The notes: a model not told the origin generated them from the letters alone. A stretch of DNA of 64,000 nucleotides from Chryseobacterium camelliae (GCF_027920545.1 NZ_CP115859.1:1916001-1980000); one strand, 5' to 3'. Numbered from the stretch's first letter, positions 15,624 to 24,184 are shown. Program-made: numbers and translations.

Positions 15624-16970
15624 ATGGAAATAGCAATCAAACTGTTTCAATTTATATTGAGCATTTCTATCTTGGTAATCCTTCACGAACTTGGGCATTT
15701 CTTACCCGCAAAATGGTTTAAGACCAAAGTTGAAAAATTCTATCTTTTCTTTGATCCGTGGTTCTCTATCGTAAAGAAAAAAATTGGTGAAACTGAATAT
15801 GGTATCGGCTGGCTTCCTTTCGGTGGATATGTGAAAATCGCCGGAATGGTAGATGAAAGCATGGACACCGAGCAACTGAAACAACCTGCTCAGCCTTGGG
15901 AATTCAGAGCAAAACCAGCTTGGCAGAGACTGATCATTATGTTGGGAGGGGTAACTGTAAACTTTTTCCTGGCGTGGCTTATTTATGGGTGTTTATCTTT
16001 CTTTAACGGGGAAACGACTTTTGACACTACAAAAGTTGACACGCCAATGCATTACACCAATGTTGCTAAAGCAATGGGCTTCAAGGATGGGGATAAAATC
16101 TTAAAAGTAGACGGAAAAACGCAGAATAATTTAGATAAATTATCTCTTGATATTTTATTAAGTGATCAGATAACTGTTTTAAGAGACGGAAAAGAAACCA
16201 CTTTTAATACGAATGATGACGGAAAAGCGCTTGCTTTTAAAGATGAAAATCCTAAAGGATTTCTTACCCCAAGATATGCTGCTGTAATTGACACGATCGT
16301 TAATCCTAAAACAGCAGAAGCAGGATTAAAAGTTGGTGACCAGGTAGTTGCTGCAAACGGTCAGAAAATCAATTATTATGACGAGTTTCAGGCTGCCGTA
16401 GGAAAAAGCGCAGGAAAACCTATGAATATAGAAGTTCTAAGAAACGGAGCTATACAACCGCTAAGCATTCCTGTTTCAAAAGAGGGAACGATCGGTATTG
16501 CTTCTTACAAGCAATTGGAGAAATATGCCACTACTCAACACTTCACTTTTGGACAATCTATCGGAAGAGGATTTACAAGAAGTATTGAAAGCTTGACTTA
16601 CCAAGTAAAACAGTTCAAATTAATCTTCAACAAAAAAGTACAGGGATATAAGAAAGTAGGAGGCCCTCTTGCGATCATTAAAAACATGCCGGTGGACCAA
16701 TCAAAAGACGGAAGCGTCTCCATCAACTGGACTGCCTTCTGGAGCTTTACGGCAATGTTCTCCGTCTGGCTGGCATTTTTGAACTTAATTCCGATCCCGG
16801 GATTGGATGGCGGACACGTTATTTTCACATTATATGAAATGATCGTAGGAAAACCTGTCCCTCAAAAAGTATTGGAAAATGCACAGATGGTAGGAGTTAT
16901 CTTCCTGTTAGGATTGATGTTACTGATTTTCGGAAGTGATATTTTCAAAGCATTAACCGGAAGCTTATAA
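15624..16970 (+). CDS. rseP: RIP site-2 metalloprotease RseP
   Basis: Protein of 448 residues, an inner-membrane zinc protease. HELGH at residues 21-25 lies in the first membrane helix, and the third zinc-ligand motif NLIPIPGLDGGHV lies in the C-terminal helix region. Between them are two PDZ-like regions (MGFKDGDKILKVDGK and AGLKVGDQVVAANGQ). The family cleaves anti-sigma factors and remnant signal peptides within the membrane. The length and domain order are normal for the family. It has its own promoter and no anti-sigma gene next to it, so the substrate is not evident from context. Confidence 0.94.
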   Translation: MEIAIKLFQFILSISILVILHELGHFLPAKWFKTKVEKFYLFFDPWFSIVKKKIGETEYGIGWLPFGGYVKIAGMVDESMDTEQLKQPAQPWEFRAKPAWQRLIIMLGGVTVNFFLAWLIYGCLSFFNGETTFDTTKVDTPMHYTNVAKAMGFKDGDKILKVDGKTQNNLDKLSLDILLSDQITVLRDGKETTFNTNDDGKALAFKDENPKGFLTPRYAAVIDTIVNPKTAEAGLKVGDQVVAANGQKINYYDEFQAAVGKSAGKPMNIEVLRNGAIQPLSIPVSKEGTIGIASYKQLEKYATTQHFTFGQSIGRGFTRSIESLTYQVKQFKLIFNKKVQGYKKVGGPLAIIKNMPVDQSKDGSVSINWTAFWSFTAMFSVWLAFLNLIPIPGLDGGHVIFTLYEMIVGKPVPQKVLENAQMVGVIFLLGLMLLIFGSDIFKALTGSL

Positions 16971-16997
16971 TATTTTTTAAAATTTTTAATAAAAATA

Positions 16998-17029
16998 TTT
17001 GTAGGGTATAAATATTCGTCCTATATTTG
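16998..17029 (+). promoter_or_regulatory. Promoter of the first tRNA-Asn
   Basis: TTTG (16998-17001), 20 bases, TATATTTG (17022-17029), ending 22 bases before the tRNA. The same arrangement recurs before the second copy. Confidence 0.8.
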
Positions 17030-17051
17030 CACCACTTAAAACAAAGGACAT

Positions 17052-17128
17052 TCCTCCTTAGCTCAGTTGGTTAGAGCATCTGACTGTTAATCAGAGGGTC
17101 GCTGGTTCGAGCCCAGCAGGAGGAGCCA
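17052..17128 (+). tRNA. tRNA-Asn (anticodon GTT), copy 1
   Basis: 77 bases including the encoded CCA. The acceptor TCCTCCT pairs with AGGAGGA, D-loop AGCTCAGTTGGTTAGAGC, anticodon stem TCTGA/TCAGA around CTGTTAA gives GTT, and T-arm GCTGG TTCGAGC CCAGC. A hairpin terminator follows at 17131-17152 (AGACTTACA/TGTAGGTCT, then seven T). Confidence 0.97.
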
Positions 17129-17130
17129 AA

Positions 17131-17158
17131 AGACTTACAGAAATGTAGGTCTTTTTTT
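17131..17158 (+). terminator. Terminator of tRNA-Asn copy 1
   Basis: AGACTTACA pairs with TGTAGGTCT around a GAAA tetraloop, followed by a T run. Confidence 0.85.
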
Positions 17159-17277
17159 ATGCCTGTTTTCAAAACCTTCATTAAATCTTTATGTTAGCTT
17201 AATTTATTGAAAAATAATCAAATAGCCTTTAAAGCCCATGAGCAAAGGAATTTTTTCAATTATTTTTAAAATAAAAA

Positions 17278-17309
17278 TTTGTGTAATCGTAATATTCACA
17301 TTATATTTG
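17278..17309 (+). promoter_or_regulatory. Promoter of the second tRNA-Asn
   Basis: TTTG (17278-17281), 20 bases, TATATTTG (17302-17309). The following bases up to the tRNA are nearly identical to those before copy 1, so promoter and gene were duplicated together. Confidence 0.8.
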
Positions 17310-17331
17310 CACCACTAAAACAAAGGAACAT

Positions 17332-17408
17332 TCCTCCTTAGCTCAGTTGGTTAGAGCATCTGACTGTTAATCAGAGGGTCGCTGGTTCGAGCCCAGCAGG
17401 AGGAGCCA
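17332..17408 (+). tRNA. tRNA-Asn (anticodon GTT), copy 2
   Basis: Identical over all 77 bases, including CCA, to copy 1, which lies 280 bases upstream. A variant of the same terminator follows (17421-17442). Its 3' half recurs at 20322-20366 beyond the toxin genes. Confidence 0.97.
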
Positions 17409-17764
17409 TTAAAAAATCAAGCACTTACAGAAATGTAGGTGCTTTTTATTTTTATCAAGGTCAAGGTGGCTCCTCCATTTCTAACAAAAAAATGTCAGTG
17501 TTAAAAAAACTTAAGATAACATATTAGGATTATTTTTTAAATCTTGTCAAAATCATGACATAGGATTAAAATCTGGGGCTTTAAGGGAACACATCCAAAA
17601 TTACAAATTGAGAGAGCGGGTGTTTTCTATATGAGTACTTACACTATACATAAAAAAGGGTTTCACATTCTGGATACAACCAGAGTTCTCAACATATAAA
17701 TCAAATTATAATGTGACAAGTTTTGTCGTTACCCGTATCTACATTTGGCTCACAATAAATTCAA
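17409..17764 (+). other. Noncoding stretch at the left side of the toxin island
   Basis: It holds the copy-2 terminator and an inverted 10-base copy of the tRNA 3' end (TGGCTCCTCC at 17467-17476). There is also a 22-codon frame at 17631-17699 that could be a gene remnant but has no support, and a short palindrome GACAAGTTTTGTC at 17715-17727. A TACATTTG -7-like element at 17740-17747 lies 17 bases before the toxin start. No integrase or transposase is present. Confidence 0.5.
17421..17446 (+). terminator. Terminator of tRNA-Asn copy 2
   Basis: GCACTTACA/TGTAGGTGC with a GAAA loop, then T5. It is the same hairpin as after copy 1 with a compensated outer pair. Confidence 0.85.
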
Positions 17765-19939
17765 ATGATTATGATACAGAGATTAAATTATGTTTTAAGC
17801 AGAGACATTGACAGTCCTTTAGGAGAAAACAGTGTGTTATACGAAACCTTTGTTGTTCCTCCAGAGTTAAAAGACAGCTATCCCAAATCTGAAAAATACA
17901 CTGTAGTTCATCATCAGGCTGTTTTTTGTAAAAGTGGAATAGAAGTTTTTGATAGATACGAAAAGGACAAAATGGAGTCTGACTACTTTACTATTTACTA
18001 CGAGGAGACTTCCAAAAGTACCAGTATTTTTTTTGGTACAGCTTGTAGGGTGAAAATGGGAGATTATGCAAGACAAAGGTTAATAAGAGATTATAATAGT
18101 AAGGGAAAAACCATTAATTATGATGGCAATACAGTAGATGGAAGTGTCTCAGATTTTAATGGTCTTATCAAATTAATTGCCAAAGATTACGGAATTGATG
18201 ATACATTATTGAGAGGTGCTATTTATTTAGAAATACTTGAAAAAAGTAAAACCAACGAAGCCTTTAAAAAAGTATCTTCATTAAACAACCAATTGGCGGA
18301 TTGGCTAAGAGGGGGTATTGAAGCCACCGAAAAATGGAAATTCACAGAGGAGAATTATGATTACATCAAGTTCTACGTAGAACCGATGTACAGCAACTTC
18401 CAAAATAAAGCTGGCACAAGCAGCTTTCCAAAACAAGAGGTAAAATACAAACCCATTATTCCTGTTCCATTCCCCTGCAATGAGTATAAAAATATGTCTG
18501 ACAATCAACAAGGGATTGCAGAAACAGGATTGAAAAAACTTTCAGAGTTTGTTGCCTCGTTTGATGAAATTTCCACTGCTGCTGTTTTCAACATCGTTGC
18601 AGCAACCCCTACTATTGCTGATGATATTTTATTTGCTGTTACATTTCTTGTAAAGAACTTTATAGAAGACAACATGCCTGATAGTATAAAGAATATTTAC
18701 AATCAGCTAAAAGTATTATTTAAAGAAGTTCAGAATATTGTTTCAGATATAGGAAGCTTAATTACTGAAAAATTAAACCAAGAAATTGCAAAAATCAATG
18801 CTTTTCTTTGTGGAATACTCAACGGGCTTATCTCTCTTGTTCAATTGATTATAATGCTTTCAGCAATGATAGTAGACAACATTCCTATCTTTGAGTTAGA
18901 GAAAACGAGTGCTTTGGAATTGGCAAAGCATCAGGAGAAACTTGAGTTTATAGAAGATTTTGTAGATTTATTTGATAAAAATGCAAAAGAATTTCTTAAT
19001 GGAATTAAAAAACTCTTTACAGATGAAAAGATATGGAAAGATATTTCTACTTTTATCTCTGGCTTGGCTAAAAAAATCTCTAATTATAATGAGTATTTTT
19101 GGGCTTACTTTATTGGAGGGGTTGCCTTTGAATTGATTTTAGATGCTGTTATTGCTTATTTTACAGGTGGAAGTTCATTAGTTGCAGAAGCTTCTGCAAA
19201 AATTAGTAGATTAACAGCCAAAGCAGAGCAGGCAGGAGCAAGAGCCTTAAATTTTTCTAAAAATTTAGGAAAGAAAATTGTAAACACAGCACAAGACCTC
19301 TATAAATGGCTTGAAAAAGAGTTTCTTGAAATGATAGAAGCTATAAAAAATGGCAAAGTTGCAGAATGGCTTAAAAAGAAAATTGATGCTATATTTGGAA
19401 GTGGAAATAGAATTCAAGATGAAGTAGTTGAGGACATTGAGGAGCTTTTTAGAAAAATTAATGATAGTTTTGGATTCGATGGAGGAAGATTACTAACTAT
19501 AAAAGAACTTAAAAAACTTCGAAAATTACTGAAGGAGCTATATGATGTAGATTTAAAAATCGTAGATAAGGATTTTGGAATGAAACAAAAGCTTAAAGAC
19601 TGGAACTCAAGAGGCGTAGTAGGCTCTTTTAATCCAAGACTAAAAACTATGTTTTTACGTTCGGAAGTTTCAGAGTTAACGGTTTTCCACGAAATGGTTC
19701 ACATGAAGACCTGGAAAAGATTGTCTCCTGAAGAATATGCAAAATTACCACTTTGGGAGGATGAAACAATGGTTTGGGATGCAATTTGGAAAACAAAAGA
19801 AAAATGGACTAAAAGAGAGCTGGTTGATTCTTATGAATATTTAAATGACAAGATTAGAATACCAATGGGGCAGCCAAAGTTAGTAATTGAAGAAATGGAT
19901 GAATTAGTAAAATTACGAAAATTAGGAATATTAAAATAA
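17765..19939 (+). CDS. Polymorphic-toxin-like protein with C-terminal zincin metallopeptidase domain
   Basis: Protein of 724 residues without a signal peptide. Residues 1-240 are a hydrophilic region of unknown family. Residues 260-480 are helix-rich with hydrophobic segments near 273-300, 347-370 (LCGILNGLISLVQLIIMLSA) and 445-466 (a possible membrane-inserting region). Residues 480-560 are coiled-coil-like. The C-terminal ~150 residues hold HEMVH at 642-646 and a downstream Glu-rich WEDETMVWDAIW that could give the third zinc ligand, like the Tox-MPTase4 zincin domains of polymorphic toxins. A warhead at the C-terminus followed by a small gene is the usual effector-immunity order. No Rhs, PAAR or VgrG part is seen, so the delivery route is unknown. 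The ATG at 17771 is an alternative start. Confidence 0.8.
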   Translation: MIMIQRLNYVLSRDIDSPLGENSVLYETFVVPPELKDSYPKSEKYTVVHHQAVFCKSGIEVFDRYEKDKMESDYFTIYYEETSKSTSIFFGTACRVKMGDYARQRLIRDYNSKGKTINYDGNTVDGSVSDFNGLIKLIAKDYGIDDTLLRGAIYLEILEKSKTNEAFKKVSSLNNQLADWLRGGIEATEKWKFTEENYDYIKFYVEPMYSNFQNKAGTSSFPKQEVKYKPIIPVPFPCNEYKNMSDNQQGIAETGLKKLSEFVASFDEISTAAVFNIVAATPTIADDILFAVTFLVKNFIEDNMPDSIKNIYNQLKVLFKEVQNIVSDIGSLITEKLNQEIAKINAFLCGILNGLISLVQLIIMLSAMIVDNIPIFELEKTSALELAKHQEKLEFIEDFVDLFDKNAKEFLNGIKKLFTDEKIWKDISTFISGLAKKISNYNEYFWAYFIGGVAFELILDAVIAYFTGGSSLVAEASAKISRLTAKAEQAGARALNFSKNLGKKIVNTAQDLYKWLEKEFLEMIEAIKNGKVAEWLKKKIDAIFGSGNRIQDEVVEDIEELFRKINDSFGFDGGRLLTIKELKKLRKLLKELYDVDLKIVDKDFGMKQKLKDWNSRGVVGSFNPRLKTMFLRSEVSELTVFHEMVHMKTWKRLSPEEYAKLPLWEDETMVWDAIWKTKEKWTKRELVDSYEYLNDKIRIPMGQPKLVIEEMDELVKLRKLGILK

Positions 19940-19945
19940 ATTGAT

Positions 19946-20263
19946 ATGAAACATACAAAAGAACAAATTGAGGAAATTGCAAAAGAGATTTTAGATAAAA
20001 CAAATTTTATATATGACACCAAAGAAAAAATGATTGTTCGTGAAAATGAAGACTTTTATTTGGATGGAGAAAAAATTAACTCTTGGATTGTATCCGTATT
20101 TTTTGGAGAGGAAGATTGGGGTAAAAACCAATTAGCAGGACTTATAATCAACGATGATACTGGTCATCCGATTTACTTACAACATAGTTTTAATAGTTTC
20201 ATTTATTACAAGACTCATGAGAATGGAGAAATCTCAACAGAAGTAAGACAAGGTAGTAAATAA
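19946..20263 (+). CDS. Candidate immunity protein for the metallopeptidase toxin
   Basis: Protein of 105 residues starting six bases after the toxin stop. It is acidic and cytoplasmic-looking, with no signal peptide or membrane segment: an N-terminal helix (KEQIEEIAKEILDKTN) followed by strands (SWIVSVFFGEEDW, LAGLIINDDTGHPIYLQ, FIYYKTHENG). I do not recognise the family. The immunity role is inferred only from the position directly behind a C-terminal toxin domain, the small size and the acidic character. Its codon and base usage match the toxin gene. Confidence 0.65.
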   Translation: MKHTKEQIEEIAKEILDKTNFIYDTKEKMIVRENEDFYLDGEKINSWIVSVFFGEEDWGKNQLAGLIINDDTGHPIYLQHSFNSFIYYKTHENGEISTEVRQGSK

Positions 20264-20321
20264 TCAATCATTTTTCATTTAGTAAAACCATTAAAAAACA
20301 ATAAAAACCACAGAACTCTTT

Positions 20322-20366
20322 CTGTTAATCAGAGGGTCGCTGGTTCGAGCCCAATAGGAGGAGCCA
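20322..20366 (+). pseudogene. tRNA-Asn 3'-half fragment (candidate att direct repeat)
   Basis: From the anticodon loop (CTGTTAATCAG) to CCA this 45-base stretch matches both tRNA-Asn genes except for two bases in the 3' T-stem (CCAAT for CCAGC), which break two pairs. The 5' half of the tRNA is absent. A copy of the tRNA terminator follows (20369-20389). A fragment of this extent flanking foreign genes is typical of island integration at a tRNA 3' end. A decayed third tandem tRNA copy is the alternative. Confidence 0.85.
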
Positions 20367-20368
20367 AA

Positions 20369-20396
20369 AGACTTACAGAACGTAGGTCTTTTTTTA
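20369..20396 (+). terminator. Terminator retained behind the tRNA-Asn fragment
   Basis: AGACTTAC/GTAGGTCT stem followed by T residues. It corresponds to the terminator of tRNA copy 1, with the loop changed to AGAAC. Confidence 0.75.
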
Positions 20397-20489
20397 TGCC
20401 TATACTGTTTTTAAATTCCCTTTAAACTTTATTTTATTTTCATTTAACAAGCCATCTATTTATCACAATATTAGTCGTGTTATTTTCGT

Positions 20490-20497
20490 TACCTTTG
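20490..20497 (+). promoter_or_regulatory. Candidate -7 element upstream of the DUF5686 gene
   Basis: TACCTTTG followed by CAG, as at rseP. It lies 85 bases before the chosen ATG, and the -33 region lacks a clear TTTG. Confidence 0.5.
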
Positions 20498-20582
20498 CAG
20501 TTTTATAAACCAACCGCAAAACCTTATAAATACTTTGAAAAACAGCACAGTTTTTGATTATGCTAAATGCTTGAAGAAACGA

Positions 20583-23111
20583 ATGATGTCAACTAATAAT
20601 TTTAAATATTGTCTTTCCTGCTTTTCCATTATCTTTTTTGGCTTTTTGCAGGCTCAAATTGCTGTCAACGGAAAGATCATTGATGAAAAAACCAACACCC
20701 CTATTTCCGGCGTAGATATATTTATCAACGACAGCAATACACCCTATACAAAAACTTCATCGGCAAACTTCAGCGTGAAGTCCGATTCTGTGATTTACAA
20801 GCTTAAATTCCAGAAAAAGAACTATGCTTTAGAAAGTATAAATATTACTGCTGAAAATTTCCAGGACCTGATTGTAAAAATGTCTTCAGAAAAAGTAAGC
20901 AATATTGAAGCGGTTGTTATTCACAACGAACGTCCAAAATTCAAGAATAAAAAAGAAAACCCGGCTTATGCCATCATGCAGAAAGTATGGGAAAGAAAAA
21001 GAAACAACGGGTTAGATAAATTCGACACCTACACTTACAAAGAATACGAGAAGATTCAGTTTGACGCCAATAACCTGGACAGCGCCTTCATGAAGAAAAA
21101 GATCTTCAACAAACTTGAATTCATCTTCGACTACAAAGATTCTACCGCAAGCGGAAAAATCGGACTTCCTGTTTTCTTAAATGAAGCCATTTATGAAAAT
21201 TACGGAGAAAACAAACCTTCAAAAAGAACAAAAAGGCTTTTAGTTGCTCAGAAAACTTCGGGCTTTCAAGACAATCAAATTATTACTTTAACCGCAAAGA
21301 ATCTTTACCGTGATATCAATATTTACGATAACACTTTAAATTATTTCGACATCGGATTTCCAAGCCCTGCCGGAGGAACAGGATTCAGCACCTACGATTA
21401 TAACCTAGTCGATACCATTTCCATTCATGGAGAAAACGCTTTTAAAATCCGTTATCAACCTAAAAGAACTGATGTTTTAGCATTTCAGGGATATCTTTAT
21501 ATTGACACGGATAATTACGCCGTTTTAGGAGCCACTTTAAAATCGACACAGAAAATCAACGTCAACTTCATCAACGGAATTTCGACAGAATTAGAATATG
21601 ACAATCCGGATGAAAATACTTTCTTACCAAGAAAATTCGTTACGGAAATTGAAATGACGCCGTTTTCAAAAAAGAAAACCTCAAAAAGCATTGTTGCCAA
21701 ACGATCTGTTGACTACACCGAATACCAATTCAACCAGCCTCTCGAAGATAAAATTTTCAAAAGAAAAGAAGAGGAATACGATGATAAGTTTGTTGACAAA
21801 GACGATGCTTACTGGTTAAAAGCAAGACCCGATTCGTTATCAAAAAGCGAACAGGGAATTTATGATATGCTTGACAAGCTTCAGCAGACTCCAAAATTCA
21901 ACAGAATTGTGAAGCTGTACGAAACTTTAGGATCAGGATATTACAATATTACCAAAGGAATAGATTTAGGTCCTATTTTCTCTATCTATGGAAAAAATGA
22001 GATAGAAGGAGACAGAATCCGATTAGGAGCAAGAACGTATTTCACAAGAAACGATCCTTGGAGAATTCAGTTTTATACGGCTTACGGTTTCAAAGATCAA
22101 CAAGTGAAATATGGTGCCGAGGCGAGATTCATGTTTAACAGAGTGAACAGATTCACTGTTGGAGCAGGAACCAGAAGAGACATTTTACAATTGGGAGTTC
22201 AATTGACCAATGACGATGGAATTATGGCCAGAACCTTCGCATCATCAACTCTTTTTGCGAGAGGTGAAAATGCATCACTAAGCTCCGTAAACCAAACGAA
22301 CGTTTTCACTTCTATTGAGCCCTGGAAAAACTTCCAGATCAGACTGGACGGGACTATGCAGAGCATTAAATCTGCCAATCCGCAAGGGTTTAATTTAATG
22401 TACTACAAAGACGGAAACCTGAGACAAACCACAAACGATTCTCACTTAACCTTAAGCTTAATTGCCAGACCGGGAGCAAAATTCTCCCAAACCGGGATCG
22501 ACAGATACGAACACGGAACATTAGCTCCGACAATAGTTTTAAAATACACGAGAGGTATTGAAGGCTTGTTTGGATCTGACTTTAATTACAACAAATTACA
22601 GTTTATGTTCTATAAACCGGTTTTAATCGGAAGCTGGGGAAAAACTTTGATTAATTTTGAAGCAGGAAAAAATTTCGATACCGTTCCATTGGCTTTGCAA
22701 AATGTAATTCCGGGCAACCAGTCTTATAGTTTAGCACAGAATACTTTTGCCCAGCTTAATTATTACGAATTTGTAGCAGATACCTATACAACACTTCATT
22801 TGGAGCATCATTTTAACGGTAAAATCCTTTCCTACATCCCTCTAATCAAGAAATTAAAATTAAGAGAAGTTGCATTTCTCAGAGCTGCTTACGGAACATT
22901 AAGCGACGCATCAAAAGCCATTAATGTAGAAGGATTCAAATATTCAGCTCCAAGCGAACACATTTACTACGAATACGGTGTAGGAATTGAAAATATCGGT
23001 TTTGGAAATCTTAGAATTTTCAGAGTAGATTTCAACTGGAGAGGAAATTATCTTGACAGACCAGATATTTCGACATTTGGTATCAAAGCAGGCTTCCAGG
23101 TAGGGTTTTAA
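20583..23111 (+). CDS. DUF5686 outer-membrane protein with carboxypeptidase-regulatory-like domain
   Basis: Protein of 842 residues from the ATG at 20583. A TTG 48 bases earlier would add 16 residues before the signal peptide and is less likely. The signal peptide ends SIIFFGFLQAQ. Residues ~25-100 form a carboxypeptidase-D regulatory-like Ig fold (AVNGKIIDEKTNTPISGVDIFI), then the DUF5686 region with long strand-rich stretches ends in a barrel whose last residues are FGIKAGFQVGF. Proteins of this build sit in the outer membrane of Bacteroidota and their function is unknown. The gene stands directly beyond the tRNA-bounded island and is probably the original chromosomal neighbour. Confidence 0.88.
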   Translation: MMSTNNFKYCLSCFSIIFFGFLQAQIAVNGKIIDEKTNTPISGVDIFINDSNTPYTKTSSANFSVKSDSVIYKLKFQKKNYALESINITAENFQDLIVKMSSEKVSNIEAVVIHNERPKFKNKKENPAYAIMQKVWERKRNNGLDKFDTYTYKEYEKIQFDANNLDSAFMKKKIFNKLEFIFDYKDSTASGKIGLPVFLNEAIYENYGENKPSKRTKRLLVAQKTSGFQDNQIITLTAKNLYRDINIYDNTLNYFDIGFPSPAGGTGFSTYDYNLVDTISIHGENAFKIRYQPKRTDVLAFQGYLYIDTDNYAVLGATLKSTQKINVNFINGISTELEYDNPDENTFLPRKFVTEIEMTPFSKKKTSKSIVAKRSVDYTEYQFNQPLEDKIFKRKEEEYDDKFVDKDDAYWLKARPDSLSKSEQGIYDMLDKLQQTPKFNRIVKLYETLGSGYYNITKGIDLGPIFSIYGKNEIEGDRIRLGARTYFTRNDPWRIQFYTAYGFKDQQVKYGAEARFMFNRVNRFTVGAGTRRDILQLGVQLTNDDGIMARTFASSTLFARGENASLSSVNQTNVFTSIEPWKNFQIRLDGTMQSIKSANPQGFNLMYYKDGNLRQTTNDSHLTLSLIARPGAKFSQTGIDRYEHGTLAPTIVLKYTRGIEGLFGSDFNYNKLQFMFYKPVLIGSWGKTLINFEAGKNFDTVPLALQNVIPGNQSYSLAQNTFAQLNYYEFVADTYTTLHLEHHFNGKILSYIPLIKKLKLREVAFLRAAYGTLSDASKAINVEGFKYSAPSEHIYYEYGVGIENIGFGNLRIFRVDFNWRGNYLDRPDISTFGIKAGFQVGF

Positions 23112-23121
23112 AAACTCAGAG

Positions 23122-23379
23122 ATGCATTTCTTCAACGAACCGGCAGAACCGTTTACGTCTTTTACCTATTATGATTTGTCATTCTTTTTTATAATCCTGG
23201 TCATTAATATCTATATATTCAAGAGGAAATCGAATATTACAATAAACCGTTTTGTAAAGATTATCGTATTTATTCTTTTCTTTATATTAATTCCTTATGT
23301 ATCAAACATAATTGAAACCAGAAACATTTATAAAAAATTTACAATCGTTGCTGTTTTAATCTTTGGTATCTATCTTTAA
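23122..23379 (+). CDS. Small hydrophobic protein, unknown function
   Basis: Frame of 85 residues starting ten bases after the DUF5686 stop on the same strand. It has two strongly hydrophobic helices (DLSFFFIILVINIYIF and IIVFILFFILIPYVSNI) and a third near the C-terminus (FTIVAVLIFGIYL), separated by basic loops. It would be an inner-membrane protein if expressed. No family is recognised. The position fits co-transcription with the upstream gene, but there is no independent evidence of translation. Confidence 0.5.
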   Translation: MHFFNEPAEPFTSFTYYDLSFFFIILVINIYIFKRKSNITINRFVKIIVFILFFILIPYVSNIIETRNIYKKFTIVAVLIFGIYL

Positions 23380-23472
23380 ATATCCCGTTTGGCGGACAAT
23401 AGGAATTTTAGAAATTCTATTTCTATCTAGAATTCAAAAACACCAGCCTGAATCAAATTTTTAAAGCATAAA

Positions 23473-23504
23473 AAATCCTCAACAAATTGCTGAGGATTTT
23501 ATTT
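23473..23504. terminator. Bidirectional terminator between convergent genes (rpmA and the small membrane protein)
   Basis: AAATCCTCA (23473-23481) pairs with TGAGGATTT (23491-23499), with T-rich tracts on both sides as read from either strand. Confidence 0.8.
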
Positions 23505-23521
23505 TTTATAAAACGCTTAAA

Positions 23522-23779
23522 TTATGCGTTTGCTTCTACAGATACAAAAGATCTGTTGTTTGCTTTCTTAGTGAAAACTACTTTACCGTCTACTAAAGCG
23601 AACAAAGTGTGGTCTTTACCGATCCCTACGTTTGCACCTGGGTGGTGTTGAGTACCTCTTTGTCTAACAATAATATTTCCAGCAATAGCTTCCTGACCTC
23701 CGAAAATCTTTACACCTAATCTTTTAGAGTGAGATTCTCTACCGTTTTTGGAACTACCAACTCCTTTCTTATGTGCCAT
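23522..23779 (-). CDS. rpmA: 50S ribosomal protein L27
   Basis: Protein of 85 residues starting [21 protein letters not shown], with the L27 core [30 protein letters not shown]27 reaches towards the peptidyl-transferase centre of the large subunit. It is the second gene of the usual rplU-rpmA pair, 30 bases behind rplU, and is followed by a terminator. Confidence 0.98.
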   Translation of the reverse strand: MAHKKGVGSSKNGRESHSKRLGVKIFGGQEAIAGNIIVRQRGTQHHPGANVGIGKDHTLFALVDGKVVFTKKANNRSFVSVEANA

Positions 23780-23809
23780 TTTATTTTAAGGTTTTGTGTG
23801 GTTTAACAA

Positions 23810-24184
23810 TTATTCTGCGCTAACCTCCTCAGTCTTAGGAGCTTTTTTAGCTTTAGTTTCTTTCTTAGCTCCGTCAAATCCTGTAATACCAGTAATTTTG
23901 ATCTGAGTTAATGACTGTCTGTGACCATTTTTCACTTTGTAACCTTTTCTTCTTTTCTTTTTGAAAACGATTACTTTATCAGCTTTTACGTGGTCTAAGA
24001 TCTCTGCTTCCACAGTGATACCGCTTACAGCTGGGGCGCCTACAGTAATTGCTCCGTTTACAGTAAGAAGTACTTTATCAAAAGATACTTTACCTCCTTT
24101 GTCTCCTGCTAAACGGTTCACAAACAACTTCTGGTCTTGCTCAACTTTGTATTGAAGCCCTGCTATTTCTACAATTGCAAACAT
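23810..24184 (-). CDS. rplU: 50S ribosomal protein L21
   Basis: Protein of 124 residues with the L21 core FAIVEIAGLQYKVEQDQKLFV and VIVFKKKRRKGYKVKNGHRQ. It carries a C-terminal extension of ~25 Lys/Ala/Glu residues beyond the usual end (KITGITG), common in flavobacterial homologues. The large-subunit protein binds 23S rRNA near L20. It leads the rplU-rpmA operon and has a clear promoter upstream. Confidence 0.98.
   Translation of the reverse strand: MFAIVEIAGLQYKVEQDQKLFVNRLAGDKGGKVSFDKVLLTVNGAITVGAPAVSGITVEAEILDHVKADKVIVFKKKRRKGYKVKNGHRQSLTQIKITGITGFDGAKKETKAKKAPKTEEVSAE

Noticed and set aside
17631..17699. 22-codon frame (starts MSTYTIHKKG) in the left part of the island
   Set aside because: Too short to support as a gene, no family resemblance and no clear ribosome-binding context. 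It might be a remnant of a deleted gene, but nothing proves it.
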